DNA of 64,000 nucleotides from Cristatella mucedo (GCA_009760855.2 WPIO01000001.1:19745501-19809500), one strand, 5' to 3'; counted from the first letter of the stretch, positions 37,715-48,780 are shown. The notes: generated by a model not told the origin, from the letters alone. Made by a program: numbers and translations.

Positions 37715-37960
37715 TAATACATTTGTTTAGCACCCCTAGAGAACGAAGTCGCTTTCTAGGCGCTTTGCATACGCAATACAGGAAGCATGTCAATATGTTT
37801 GATGATAATTTTCGCGGAGTCAACGTGCATAAGCATACTAAAGGCATTTCACAAAGACCAAGTAAATGCTGCCAGGAAAAAGTGCCTTTAAGCTTCTTTT
37901 TAAAATGTCAATGCCTTCCTGGCCGTGCATGCAATTAGTGTCACTGCACGTTCTGTGTGA
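37715..37960 (-). mobile_element. LINE family 1, 3' end fragment
   Basis: Reverse-oriented tail (GAACGAAGTCGCTTTCTAGG, GCGCTTTGCATACGC) and degraded 3' UTR and C-terminal coding remnants (AAGCTTCTTTTTAAAATGTC). More diverged than the 12700 copy. Confidence 0.65.
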
Positions 37961-38253
37961 ACCTAAGGTTAAAGCATGCTGCCTTGGGCGAGGAGTGTGG
38001 ACGGCAAGGCAGATCGGCAGTGGCACAATAGCAGCTTGTCGGGTTGACAACCTACCGCTGCAGCTGCCTCCCCCCAAACACCATCTGCAGAGTGGCAGCG
38101 TGCCATGCCTTGTACCAAAGATACACTGTCTGCCAGCTGTAAGTTGGCTTGCTTTTACCGTCTTTGAGAGATGGTCTTTGTCGCAAACCGTTGCAAGGTT
38201 GCTGTTCACAACGAATTGAGCTGCAACAACTATGTCGGTCTATCTATCTAGAC

Positions 38254-38437
38254 CAGGTTCTCAATCTGTGGGTCGAGACCCCTCTGGGGTCGAACAACCC
38301 TTACACAGGGGCCCCCTAAGACCATTGGAAAGCACACATTTCCACATTTTGCACACAATAATTTTATGCTTGGGGGTCGTCACAACACGAGGAACTGTAT
38401 CAAAGGGTCATGGCATTAGGAAGGTTGAGAACCACTG
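38254..38437 (-). mobile_element. SPIN-like nonautonomous hAT transposon
   Basis: The element spans 184 bp. Read on the minus strand it begins CAGTGGTTCTCAACCTTCC, continues TAATGCCATGACCCTTTG, ATACAGTTCCTCGTGTTGTG, GACCCCCAAGCATAAAATTA, and ends with TTCGACCCCAGAGGGGTC and CGACCCACAGATTGAGAACC. The ends form an imperfect terminal inverted repeat (GGTTCTCAA). Flanks are ATCTAGAC (38246-38253) and ATCTAGGC (38438-38445), an 8-bp target duplication with one mismatch, as hAT elements make. From memory, order and wording match the SPIN family of nonautonomous hAT elements known for horizontal transfer among animals. There is no transposase gene. Confidence 0.85.
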
Positions 38438-38445
38438 ATCTAGGC

Positions 38446-40424
38446 CATTAATGTCATGCCCAACCTAACCTGCCACACCTAACGGATGACGGATGCCACC
38501 CTAAGAACACTGGGTGCCTAGCAGAGCAGGAAGGTGTGCTGCACTTCAATATCCGAGCCAAATCAGTGACTAGACTGGGATAGATACAGATAAATACGAT
38601 ATAGATATAGATAGGTGCTGAGCCGCTTCCGGGGAAGCTTGTTAGTAGATAAGTAAGCTTGTAAGTAGTAAGTGTTGTAAGAAGCTTGAAGTAGTAGCAG
38701 CAGCAGCACCAGGGCTGACTCGGCAAGGGAAATGCTGCCGATTACGCCTGTACATAAGGTGTACATAGCGGTGCATGTGGCGCTAATAAAGCTTTGGGGA
38801 GTGAGGGAACGCTGACACCAAGCTGTTGAAAGCCGGCCGTGAATCGTCGCCTGTAAGTGGGGTTTCTTCACTAGTGACTCAGCTTGTTGACTAAGTTAGT
38901 GGCTGTGGTCATCACGAGCTAACTCTATCCATTACCGACGACTCTGCTGGACTTCAGCAACAGTTCGGCAAGACATCTCCGTGGTCCAGGCTGATACTGG
39001 GAACATTAGGCCTCTGATTGACAATCAAAGGCTGGTTATCATATGAGAGCTCAATGACTGTCTGTCTCATTGGCTATCTGTTGCAAACAGTATTAGTGCA
39101 GGTGGACGCAGGTTCGAGGGTTAGAGAAGTAGAGTGTAGTGGCTGCCAGATATTTCAGCCGCGGACCAGGGGCTGGGTATGGTCGGCCGAGTTAGCTTCC
39201 GGGCAGAGGCATGGAAGGAGGCTCCAATTGGTCGACTTTCCGAAAACATAACCACTATCGGGTTCTCATTGGACCATCGCATATCGGGGGGGGGGGGGGG
39301 GGGCTTGCAATGTAATTTGCACAGAGTTTGAGGCTTAGATATGTTTGAATAGGCTGAGCACGAAATCTAGCGATGGCTACTTCTTCGAAGCTTATCGTGA
39401 ATAAGATTTATCTGTCAGTGGCTCCAAAAAGCCACGACGTCCAAGCCGGTCTGGCTCTGGAGCGTTTTCTATAATAGATTCAAAGCCTGAAGCAGATTTT
39501 CACGAAAGTTAGTCTGTAGCTAACGATTTTCAGCACCTGACAGGCGGTCGAATTACGCACGTGACAGCTTGACCAGCCACCGTGCCACCACTCGCTACAC
39601 TGCACTCTGATGCTGATACCGGATGCTGTCTCGATGCTGAGATGAAAGTTTCTCAGACCAGCACAGCACAGCACAGCAGTGCAGGCAGCTCCTGTAGCCT
39701 TTCAGCCACCACTCGAACGCACGAGTCCAAGTAACAACAACAACAATAATAATAATACATTTGTATAGCACTCTCAACTCACTTCACCGAAGTTGCTCTG
39801 CTGCCATGTACATGTCCGGTACACCAGTTTTTGGATTTGTGGTCAGCTTGATCGATTCATTAGCATAGATATACATTTTTCAGGTGTGGAAAGAAAGATG
39901 ACCAGTTAGATAGTCAAGGGGTGAGCAGGGAGACAATTACCCTCTCAGAGAGTGCAACAACTTGGGTCGCTCGCTATATCGGGCGGGCGGGTGGGCAGGA
40001 GCTAGGGAGGAGCAGTCTGTTAGGAGCTGCCTACTTCCAGTCGGTGGACAACGGCAGAGTGCATGTCGAATAAACACCACGATTGTGCACTAAAATGTTT
40101 TCCTTACTTGCAGCTCTTGCCCCTTACATAAAAATCCCGGCTCCTCCCTGGATAGGATTGTAAGCTTGTATTATTGAGACGAAACATTCGTAGCCGAAAT
40201 ATGGATACGAAAATTTCGACACAGCAGGTTACAGGTGCCCCCCTGAAAGCCACGACTTTGCTTTGGACTGACTCGAATTGACGTGTCGGGTGCAAGCAGC
40301 CCACTGTGTAACTTTCCAGTGTTAGCCACTTTGAACTAGGTCAGCATCTGGTCTCTTTCAGGGATTAGTCTCGGGCATACAAATAGTTTGCTAATACGAC
40401 AGCATCATTTATAGAGCAGCAGAT
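38446..40424. other. Unannotated stretch
   Basis: Contains an 18-base G run at 39286-39303 and a short minus-strand LINE-tail remnant at about 39735-39800 (AACAATAATAATAATACATT, GTATAGCACTCTCA). A short (AG)TAAGT-like donor occurs at about 38140 but no reliable exon. No gene is called. Confidence 0.45.
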
Positions 40425-40515
40425 GAGTCTTAACGGCCATCACCACGGCTAGCAGTGGGCTACACATGATTGCACGGTGCAGGACTCGAACCCACGACCC
40501 GGTTGAGAAGTTCGG
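40425..40515 (-). mobile_element. tRNA-derived SINE, family B fragment
   Basis: Reverse-oriented: CGGCCATCACCACGGCTAGC (body) then GGACTCGAACCCACGACCCG, whose complement contains a B box (GGGTTCGAGTCC). Confidence 0.65.
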
Positions 40516-40918
40516 GTGCAGTTTGAGAATGTAACAGAATAACTCAAGAGCTTGGAGTAGGTAGTAGATTTGGGAAAGGTCGCTTGCTGTTGATTGCAGT
40601 CACAGATTGGGGCCCCTGCTGCCGCTTGAACAGGTTCGAAGACACTGTGCAGTTGTAAACCGGTCTCCGTGCAGCCAGCTCGTTGTCACTCAAAGCCACC
40701 TGATCAGGTGACCGGACTTCTGCTCTCCAGCGATGGCCAGCAGGAGCTAGAGGAGGCCACGCTAAGAAAGCATGCAGCAGTTCCGCATTCCGGTCTCAGC
40801 TCGGCCATGCATTTGTTTTCTGTGACAGGCAAACACCTGTCAGCCTGAGCCACATAAGCTTCCCCTACTTTTGTTTCCACTGCTGCTGCTGTGGGGGTGA
40901 AACCGAAATGCAGCTGGT

Positions 40919-41520
40919 ATAATAATAATAATAAGACTGTCTATAGCACTCTCAGAGAACTTAATCTCCTTCACTTTATATATGCTGTAAAGATAGTTTG
41001 ATCGAATAGTTAGTGGTAACATTTACAATGTCAAAAATCATTACATGTTGTTTAGAGGTGACATGCACTGTGTCAACATGTAAAATATGGTTAGTGCTAG
41101 CATGCACCGTGTCAGCATGCATTAGCCCACAAAGGACGAATCACGAGGCATACAAATGCTGTGATAAACAGGTACGTTTTAGGTTCCCTTTAAATTTTGT
41201 TAAATTAGGAAATGTCGTGACGTCAGTCAGGAGTGAGTTCCAGGCTTTGGGAGCACGTGAACTAAAGGCATGATCTCCAGAGAATTTGAGGTTCGTACGA
41301 GGTATAGGTAAATGATTGGATTCCGAAAAGCCGGTGGTACGATGCTTAGCCAGGTGATGGAGTAAATCTGATAGGAAGGCTGGAGCCAAAGAATGAAGGA
41401 ACCTAAAAGTGAGTGACAAAACCTTGAAGTCAATGCGTTGACTGGGATTCAGTACAGGTCGGCGAGAAGTGGTGTGATGTGGCAACTGCGACGCTCACCA
41501 CGGACAGACCTAGCTGCAGA
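40919..41520 (-). mobile_element. LINE family 1 fragment with RT C-terminus
   Basis: On the minus strand it reads RIDFKVLSLTFRFLHSLAPA, FLSDLLHHLAKHRTTGFSES, PRTNLKFSGDHAFSSRAPKA and KAWNSL, then the 3' UTR, a degraded tail (CTCAGAGAACTTAATCTCCT) and AATAATAATAATAA at 40921. A frameshift and substitutions make it a decayed copy. A match to the upstream LHWLPV block appears at about 41440. Confidence 0.88.
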
Positions 41521-42698
41521 ATAAGCACCTGATTGCACAGGCCAAATTGCTGTAGACCAGCAAGCAGTGAGTCACAGAAGACGAGACAGATGTCACAATT
41601 GCATCGACCAGTTTGGATGCATTATAGTATTCCTGTCTAAGCAAGCCCACAATTTTCACATACATGCACAGGCACATGCATATAAGTAAGTCTCCAGCCT
41701 CGATCCGAGTTATCCGCTTTGGGCAGCAAAGGCAGCGAAGGATGAAAGAAACAAGGAAAAAGCCGGTGGCTGCTGTACTGCTGACTGCTATCAGCTTTGA
41801 TCTTTGATTTGCTACTGGGCTGCAATTACTTTTTGGTGCAGAAGAGTAAGCGCTGATTACTGCTTCGCCTCCAGAAATGAGAGGCTCGAAAAGCACATTG
41901 CCACCGGGCAAGGGGGGCCGCCAGTGGGGTCGTCGGTACAGCTAATTGTAGCTGCTGGAGACCGGTTCCTTCACGCCGAGGGAGTCCTTATACCCACAAT
42001 GACGGCATCCAACTGAAGGTGCATTATGCACGACCAATAAGCCGACTGAGAGGTTGACTGAGAGGGTGGTATGGTGCAGGCACGCTGCGCTTTCTTAAAC
42101 ATGATTTTTGTACATGTAACCCCAGCTTCTAAAGAGCTGGAGTCAAACCAGTAGATACACACACACGCACGCACACACACACTCACGCACACACACTCAC
42201 GCACACACGCGCGCACACACACGGTAATACATGCATACATGCATGCATACATACATACATACTGTTATACTGAAGGTGTATTTTGCAATGGCAAGCTTCA
42301 GTCAAAGTAGCTATTGCCACATGGGATGTTTGAGGCTATCAAATTGAAGGGGCCACCCAGGCTATATATATACACACAGCCTGCTGCAGCTGGAGGCCCA
42401 TTTGCTGGCCACCAGGGAGTGGCGTTTTCGGCGATGGAGGCGAACCAGCTTGCAGCCAACGAACCGGTGGGCCACAGGACGAGTCTCGGAGCAGAAAGTC
42501 ACTCGGGGAAGGTCGAAAGTCGGAGCTGTGCCATCTAAGCACTGCTAGTGCTGCTGCTGCGACCGGTCGATCAGACTTCCGGCTCCTGACTGGGAATGGC
42601 TGCCGGGCCCCAGGGTGCCGCACGGCCATGCACCTGCTTACACAATGGCTAACCGTGCGTGCAGCCATGCTGCTCATTTTTCGCCCTGTTTACTGCAG
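41521..42698. other. Unannotated stretch
   Basis: No exon before 42699. Sequence at 42640-42698 contains a branch-point-like CTAAC and a pyrimidine tract leading to the acceptor below. Confidence 0.45.
42155..42262. repeat. Imperfect (CA)n and (CATA)n repeats
   Basis: Imperfect CACACGCA/CTCACG units to about 42225, then GCATACATGCATACATACAT to 42262. Confidence 0.9.
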
Positions 42699-42856
42699 GC
42701 CCGGTGAATCACGAACAAACAACCGGCACCAGCTTTCTATTGTGCCCGTTGGCTACACTGGGTGCCCCTGTGGTTGACTGTTCGGGGAGGCAAATGTTTT
42801 TTGTGCCTCTGGTTCATTGTACGTGCCCTTGTACACGAGACAATGCCAATAATTAG
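42699..42856 (+). CDS. Candidate cysteine-containing exon
   Basis: The acceptor is good: TTTTTCGCCCTGTTTACTGCAG ends at 42698, with CTAAC about 50 bp upstream. The following frame enters in phase 1, compatible with the donor at 36812, and is open for 52 codons to TAG at 42854-42856. The peptide starts PVNHEQTTGTSFLLCPLATL and ends with CSGRQMFFVPLVHCTCPCTR, so it has five Cys with a closely spaced C-x-C-x-C end. That spacing is vaguely like cystine-knot hormone subunits, but it is too short and incomplete to assign. It could be a terminal exon or simply an open stretch after an acceptor-like site. Confidence 0.33.
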
Positions 42857-43946
42857 GACAAAGAAAAGGCATGACTGCCGCGTCCCCGATGACCTCGTGC
42901 AGCATTACTAAAATGAGCAACAGTTTCCAAACATGCCGAAGGAAGTCTTGGCGACCCTTTGTGGCCAGCTCTGTTCTGCTAAACTGCATACTGTGGCGTT
43001 AACTGTACCTTGGGGCCTCGTCTGCTCAATGCATGCTTTAAACTGCTGCCTACCTCCTGGTAAACGCACCGGGCGCCATCAGACCGACGATACACAACTG
43101 AACGTCTAGCTGCCGCGTTGCCATCGTCCGTCCGTGCACTTGCTTCGAGCACATCGTCCACTACTCTTTGTCTCCGACCTCTGCTCCTTCATCTGTCCTG
43201 TTCAATCAATCCTATGCCTTTGCTCTCAGTCTCAGTCTCTACTCGCTGTCCTCGCTCGCTTTGTCGGTCCTGCTGGCTTTCTTTGCTTGTACTACTGTTT
43301 CTGGAATCCCACGTAACCAGGGCGAACTTAAGATTTTGCAGGGCAAACCCTTTCAAAATTAGACCGGCTGTCGACTTCCTATTGCTCCTATTGTTTCTGA
43401 ACTCCAAAGTCCGTCGGCTACAAACATGGCCACACACTCAGCACTTGTCTGTCCTTGCACTTACGCGACATATGGCGGCTGCTGCTGCTGCTGCAGTGGA
43501 GCTTCAGCATCGAAATCAGCTTCGAGGCCAGCGAGTTTTAGTTGCTTCGGAAGGGGGCGCCGGCGGCGGCAGTACGCTGAGGTGTGCCGATCGTAGCAGA
43601 GCACTGCAGCAATACAGAATGACCTGACCTGAATATAACAAGTCCGCATCGTTACGTAAGAGCATTCTATTCCATGGCCGAAGAGATAGCATAAGCTCAA
43701 GTCGAAGCTCAAAGTACAGCAGACTAACCACTGTCTTTTGCACTGGGCTTTGTATAGCATCTAAAGCGTAGATTATAGGCGAATTATCAGGCTCTCAATC
43801 GTTGCAATTCAGGAACTGCTAATAATTTCGAGCAGTATCATAGTTTAACCGCTTTGTCATGCACACGTTTAATTTATTGACATTGGTATTCTCACTGTTC
43901 TGCAGCAATTACTCGGGCTTAAATTTTATAACTATTTTTTATCCAG
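42857..43946. other. Unannotated stretch
   Basis: A 169-codon + frame at 43118-43627 is low in complexity (Leu/Ser rich, then a CTG run) and has no domain. No exon is called. Confidence 0.4.
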
Positions 43947-44049
43947 GATGGTCTAATGCCAAAGCTGGAGGTCTTGCAGCGATGCGACCCCTGCAGCTGT
44001 TCACCAACCGTGCAACCGAGTACTGCCGGCAGGCCGTGCAGCTATTCAG
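43947..44049 (+). CDS. Candidate exon with two open frames
   Basis: The acceptor AACTATTTTTTATCCAG ends at 43946 and a GT follows CTATTCAG at 44049. Read in phase 1 (matching the signal-peptide exon) it encodes WSNAKAGGLAAMRPLQLFTN then RATEYCRQAVQLF. Read in phase 0 it encodes a cysteine-rich stretch with LQRCDPCSCSP. Both frames are open, so the coding frame cannot be settled, and an earlier acceptor (TTCTGCAG, about 43904) is also possible. The donor (GTTGGA) is weak. Confidence 0.3.
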
Positions 44050-45159
44050 GTTGGATTAACGACCCACGGTGGGGGTGCTATAGACGCCTAATGGGGGGCT
44101 TAGGCTCCCCGGAAATTGTCTCCCCGTCTCACTGCTTGATCTACTCCGCCCTAAGCTCGGAGCAGGTCAGCTGGATGGCATGCACAGACGTCAGCAGAGG
44201 CGGAGGCTCCGACGTCCCATTGGCGTCACATTCAGCCATCGTCAACCAAGCATTTCACCATGCCCCCCTCAGAGTCCCCGGCCGGCCGAGTTGGGCCGAT
44301 TTGGGTTGCATCGATCTAAAGAAGAAAGCCGAGACGACAACCGGAGCCAGCGCTCCACAAAGAGCTGTCTCCACTGCCTTTGATAAGCTCATGCCCAACC
44401 AACGAGCTAGCTGAGCTCTTTGCGGAGGATAGGGTGACATTTCGCATTGACTCGAAAGCACTTGATGACGATCTCTCCTCGTGCCGCCTTGCTTCGCCGG
44501 CTGAGGCTGCTGCCTCTGCCGCAGCCGACTTGCGCGAGGAAAACAGGCGACAACCAGAAATAAGCCGAACCTGGCCAGCCACCTCATTAACACAGTGGCC
44601 GATTTCGTCGGGGGGGGGGGGGAGCGAATGGGGCAGCCTGGCTCCTCACCACATCGGAGCTGAAGCCGGCCGCCTGTGCTGCTGGCTGTCACGCGGTACT
44701 TTATCTTGACTTCGGCACCTGCATCAGCTAACGTGACCGACTGGACGCGAGGCCAAAGCGGCCCTGGGGAGGGGGGTAGGGGGCAGCCTCCACGGGGTCT
44801 GTCAGGTCACGGGCTGCAAGGTAAATGGGGTTGCAGCAGCTATTGCATGAGTGGAGCACAGGACGATGAGCTGCAAGACTGACTCCATGTTACATTCAGT
44901 GGAGAAGTCAGCTACTTGAAAATGCATGCCAATCGAGGGAAGCAATCTACCCTTTATCTGCTGCACGATCAGACGGCACTGGTTACCGGGTCCCTGATAG
45001 CTTAGTTTCACTAAGTCGAACCGAACTTGGATTCGATTGACCGAACAAACGCACCCTTGTTTGAACGGTAGTCAGAGTCAAGATCAGCAATAGTGATATG
45101 TTCCTTTCTTAGAAATGTTGAAAAATTAATACACTATGCTTCGTGCGCACATAGAACTC
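44050..45159. other. Unannotated stretch with possible LINE mid-region
   Basis: A + segment near 44395-44470 reads NELAELFAEDRVTFRIDSKA. It resembles the ELAxxFA..F..K...IR block between endonuclease and reverse transcriptase in CR1/L2 LINEs. The match is short and the call uncertain. G runs lie at about 44610 and 44770. Confidence 0.3.
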
Positions 45160-45450
45160 GGGTATATTGTCATGTCAGTCGGGAGTTAGTTGCAGGCTTT
45201 AGGAGGAGTGCAGGAGCTGAAGGGGCTGAGGCTCTGAGGATCTGAGGTTCGTTAGACCACAACCAGGCGATCGTAGTCAAAGGTGCCACCGTGGGAAGTC
45301 GGAGAAGTGAGTATTTCCGACAAGCCTATAGGTAAGCAGATAGGAGGAGAGAGAAGGAAGTGATCTAAAAAGTGAGCAGCGATAGATCCGTCAAGTCAAG
45401 CCAGACACGTGGTGCAATATGGCAGCTTTGCAATGCTCTCGACAGAACGT
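45160..45450 (-). mobile_element. LINE family 1 RT C-terminus, heavily decayed
   Basis: Plus-strand wording GTCATGTCAGTCGGGAGTTA and CAGGCTTTAGGAGGAG matches the antisense of the C-terminal block seen at 41215 and 58260. It continues through GAGGTTCGTTAGACCACAAC to about 45450. No tail is seen. Confidence 0.6.
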
Positions 45451-45579
45451 TAGCAGGAGCCAGCAAGCAGCAAATTATTGTATCGTATTGCACAACAAAC
45501 TGAGTATTTGTTGGGTTTTCAAGATCTTCACTTGCTGAGCTCATTCAAGACGATTCTCAGGACGACAGAGACCGACACA

Positions 45580-45587
<8 letters not shown>

Positions 45588-45651
<64 letters not shown>
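45588..45651. repeat. (GA)n microsatellite
   Basis: Pure GA/AG run of about 32 units. Confidence 0.97.
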
Positions 45652-45656
<5 letters not shown>

Positions 45657-46059
45657 AAGAGCAGAATGGAAGCTACAGAGTGTTTCGAGCATTCTCAGCA
45701 TCTTTTCAAGACCAAGGTTTGATATCATAATGTAGCAAACCATTCAATGCTTCATTTTGGTGGCTGAGAACTGCATTTTCCTACGAGGGACGATCTTAAT
45801 TTAGCCCTAATAATGGCAACTAGTGTCACCTCTTTTAAAAGAACTCCCATTGTGCTTACCTAGAGTCTGCAGGTCATGCAGTGGATCAGAACTCTGGTTG
45901 CCATTTACCAGCAGGAGGCATAATTGTTGCAGCTTGGTGTACATTTTTAGTTATAGGCATAAATATTCATTCAATGCGAATCGGCCCCTAGCGTGTTGTT
46001 AAACATTTAATGCCAAGGCTTTGCAGCCCAGTGTTGAGCACCGAATGATGAGTAGTGGT
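45652..46059. other. Unannotated stretch, no gene seen
   Basis: No exon or repeat family is recognised. Confidence 0.45.
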
Positions 46060-46200
46060 CTTGATAGCTAATTCAGTAGAGCACTGGTCTGATAACCCAC
46101 AGGTTTTGGTGCAGGTCCAACTCTTGAGGGAAAATTCTCTTTCGGCAGTGAGTGCCATCACAGCCGGCCGCCGGTGAGCCTGTACTCGAAATTACTACAA
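46060..46200 (+). mobile_element. tRNA-like SINE, probable family B relative
   Basis: TAGCTAATTCAGTAGAGCAC (A-box-like), GGTCTGATAACCCACAGG and a weak B box (GGTCCAACTCTTG) form a tRNA-like head. GGCAGTGAGTGCCATCACAG resembles the family B body. Diverged. Confidence 0.5.
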
Positions 46201-46239
46201 AGTAGACCTACTGCCCAGTGACCACTGCTTACAAATATA

Positions 46240-46425
46240 AGTATATAATTAAATAAATTTATGTCTAATTCATCTATATAGAACCCTAAGGGAACCTAAT
46301 CTCTATCCAGGTGCTTTATATATGCCACAAAACTCGAGCCCACGACCTCTGCTGTCAAAGGTGAGCACCTTGACCTCGGTCATCAAACGTGAGCACCTTA
46401 ACCCCTAGGCCAGGCTTGGTTCCCA
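46240..46425 (-). mobile_element. tRNA-derived SINE, family A, with internal duplication
   Basis: Reverse orientation: tail AACCTAATCTCTATCCAGGT, then ACTCGAGCCCACGACC and a head duplicated in part. The phrase GTGAGCACCTT occurs twice, 39 bp apart. Confidence 0.75.
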
Positions 46426-46788
46426 TGAAGCTCTGCTTTACTCGAAATGAGTGTGACTTTCGCCGTTGCTTCCGCCAACGATTCAATGGGGGGGGGGCAA
46501 CCGGTCAACTAAAAATCCTAAGTACTCTGGCTTTGTAGTATTGAAAGGTTGGAATGCCTGATTAAGCCTGATTGAGAAAGCTTTGAGATAATTAGCGGTT
46601 CTTGAATTGCAATCGATAGGAATCGGAAATTTCGTACGTAATAATTAGTTGTGCTTTGGACTCCGAGCCACTAACTTGTATGCTATAGTTGGTGCCCTAC
46701 AATGATGACAAATGCCTTGTTATGTTAAGGTACAGGACGCTTTTTATTGCTGCTGTACTTTGCAACCGGGTGGTGTATCTTTTCGTAA

Positions 46789-46830
46789 CGAAGCAGCACG
46801 TCTGCAACTCGCTGTAGACGTGCTGCTTCG
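46789..46830. repeat. 18-bp inverted repeat, 6-nt spacer
   Basis: CGAAGCAGCACGTCTGCA at 46789-46806 pairs with TGTAGACGTGCTGCTTCG at 46813-46830. There is one mismatch, which would be a G-U pair in RNA. Confidence 0.93.
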
Positions 46831-47569
46831 AGGCGTGGGCTTCACCGCGAGCGGTCGGCAAGCGTTTTGCACCGTTATGAGTGCTGTGTTTCTAGTATTG
46901 GACTTGGGTCAGAAGCTGCTGCAATTTTTAATAGCATCATGATACCTTCTAAGATGTTAGCCAACTAAGGGAGAAAAAACGAGCCTGCTCGGGTTTAGCA
47001 AATAGCAACAATCAATTGTATTTAATGTGCAATTATGTATGAAACATTGACACACGAGGTTGATCTTCAGATGCCCAGTATTTACAATATGCATCACAAG
47101 TCTTCGATCGGCTGTTATGTTTATCCTAGTGACTAGTTTCCTTCCTACCAAATACACAATGGTCGGTTTCTTAAGCAGTTCAGGTGGGTTACAAGATATT
47201 ATGCAAATGCCTTTGTTATATCCATGCCCATCAGTCATTGCAAGCCCAACCGATCGTAAGAATTTCGAGTCTGCACGGGCCAAAATTTTCTGCCATAGCA
47301 GGGCTTATGGTTGGCATTACAGAGGGGGCTGGGGACACAGGGAAACTGTAGCTGAGTTTCACCGAATTTCAAGGACTCGCCTAGAGAGTACTGATCTGCT
47401 AACGCATTTGAGTGGCTTCATGAATATTCACATCTTAAGGCTTGTAGCGAGGCGTTGTTGCCGTAGCCACACCACCAAGGCGACTCGCTTCCTAGCAATG
47501 TCCTTTAGCTCTTTGTGTCTGTTAGTGTTTATTTGAGTGTGTGTTTGTTGTTTTTATATATTTGTGTGC
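46831..47569. other. Unannotated stretch
   Basis: A 158-codon + frame at 47060-47536 has no recognised domain. No exon is called. Confidence 0.4.
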
Positions 47570-47682
47570 TTGTGTGTGTGTGTGTGTGTTTGTGTGTGTG
47601 TGTTTGTGTGTGTGTTTATGTGTATGTGTGTGTTTGTATGTGTGTGTTTGTATGTGTGTGTGTGTGTGTGTTTGTGTGTGTT

Positions 47683-47738
<56 letters not shown>

Positions 47739-47800
47739 TGTGTGTATTTGTGTGTATGTGTGTGTTTGTATGTGTTTGTGTGTGTGTTTGTGTGTGTGTT

Positions 47801-47843
<43 letters not shown>

Positions 47844-47890
47844 ACATGTGCGTGTGCGCGAGTGTGTATGTACGTGTGTGTGTGTTTGTA
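47570..47890. repeat. Interrupted (TG)n array
   Basis: Long (TG)n with regularly spaced TTTG and TATG interruptions, ending in TGCGCACATGTGCGTGTGCG. Confidence 0.95.
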
Positions 47891-48508
47891 TGTATATGAT
47901 AGGAGGCTCCATGCATGTTCTCAAGCTCAAGCTTCTGTATCATGCGACCCGTCCTGGCATGCCTGTAATGCTGCAGCTGGCTTGCACAAGGTTTGCTGGG
48001 CCCAAAACGATACCCGAGTCCCGGATCTCCTTCATGATTAATGCCAAGTCCCGGATTTCGTTCGTGATCGATCGGCAGTCCTCCGGAATCTGCCAGCCCG
48101 TGAGCCGGCTCTGGCCTTCAGAAGCCTGCCAGTATTGGCTCTGTTCTCTTATAATCCCAATAGCCGACTCCGGCTGAGTCCGGTGGCGATGGCGGCTGCC
48201 AGCAGGTGTGAGGAGCATCCATCCGTCTGGTGGTCTGATCGGCGAGCTTGCAGCTCTGCAGCTGCTGCGTGCTCCCTGCTTGCTCCTTGTCTGCTCCCTG
48301 CTTGCTCCCTGCCTGCCCTGCTGATGTGTATTTACTCGACCGTAGAATTCTTTGTTGAATGCACCCGGTCAAGTGGTCATTAGTGAGTTGGCCGCACACA
48401 GCTTGCACGAAAAGCCATTCGAGGGCCGGCACGTTCTTTTCGTCGGCAGCTGCCACTCATCTCTGCCAGATGGGGGGGGGGTGGGGGTGGGGGAGAGTGG
48501 AGGTGTCC
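47891..48508. other. Unannotated stretch
   Basis: A short internal duplication AGTCCCGGAT occurs at about 48018 and 48049. G runs lie at about 48470-48495. A 92-codon minus frame at 47940-48218 has no domain I recognise. Confidence 0.4.
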
Positions 48509-48563
48509 CTTGGCCGAAGCTCTGAGGCATCGGCTGCTCAGCCGCCTCAGAGCTTCGGCCAAG
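48509..48563. repeat. Perfect 20-bp inverted repeat, 15-nt spacer
   Basis: CTTGGCCGAAGCTCTGAGGC at 48509-48528 is exactly reverse-complemented at 48544-48563. The spacer itself holds a small GGCTG/CAGCC stem, so a single RNA strand would form an almost continuous hairpin. Confidence 0.97.
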
Positions 48564-48639
48564 GTAATGGAAAGCGAGAGGATCGACTCATCCCGGCAGG
48601 TTTAGCAGCTGTTCTCGAAGCTGTGAAATAATTGTAACA

Positions 48640-48780
48640 TAATTCATGTGTATAGTGCTCTAAGAGAACAGAATCTCTAATCAAGCGATTCGCATATGCC
48701 GCAGAGCTCGAGCCCACGACCTTGGTTATCAAAGGCGAGAGCACTTTAATTCCTGAGCCAAACCCAGGGCTGGCCCCCTT
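48640..48780 (-). mobile_element. tRNA-derived SINE, family A
   Basis: Reverse orientation: AATTCATGTGTATAGTGCTC, AGAATCTCTAATCAAGCG, then AGCTCGAGCCCACGACCTTG and a head ending in TTTAATTCCTGAGCC. Confidence 0.78.

Noticed and set aside
42699-42856. Glycoprotein-hormone-like cystine-knot subunit
   Set aside because: The C-x-C-x-C end is only loosely similar, spacing differs from the usual C-x-C-x-x-C, and the other knot cysteines are missing. The exon is listed without a family name.
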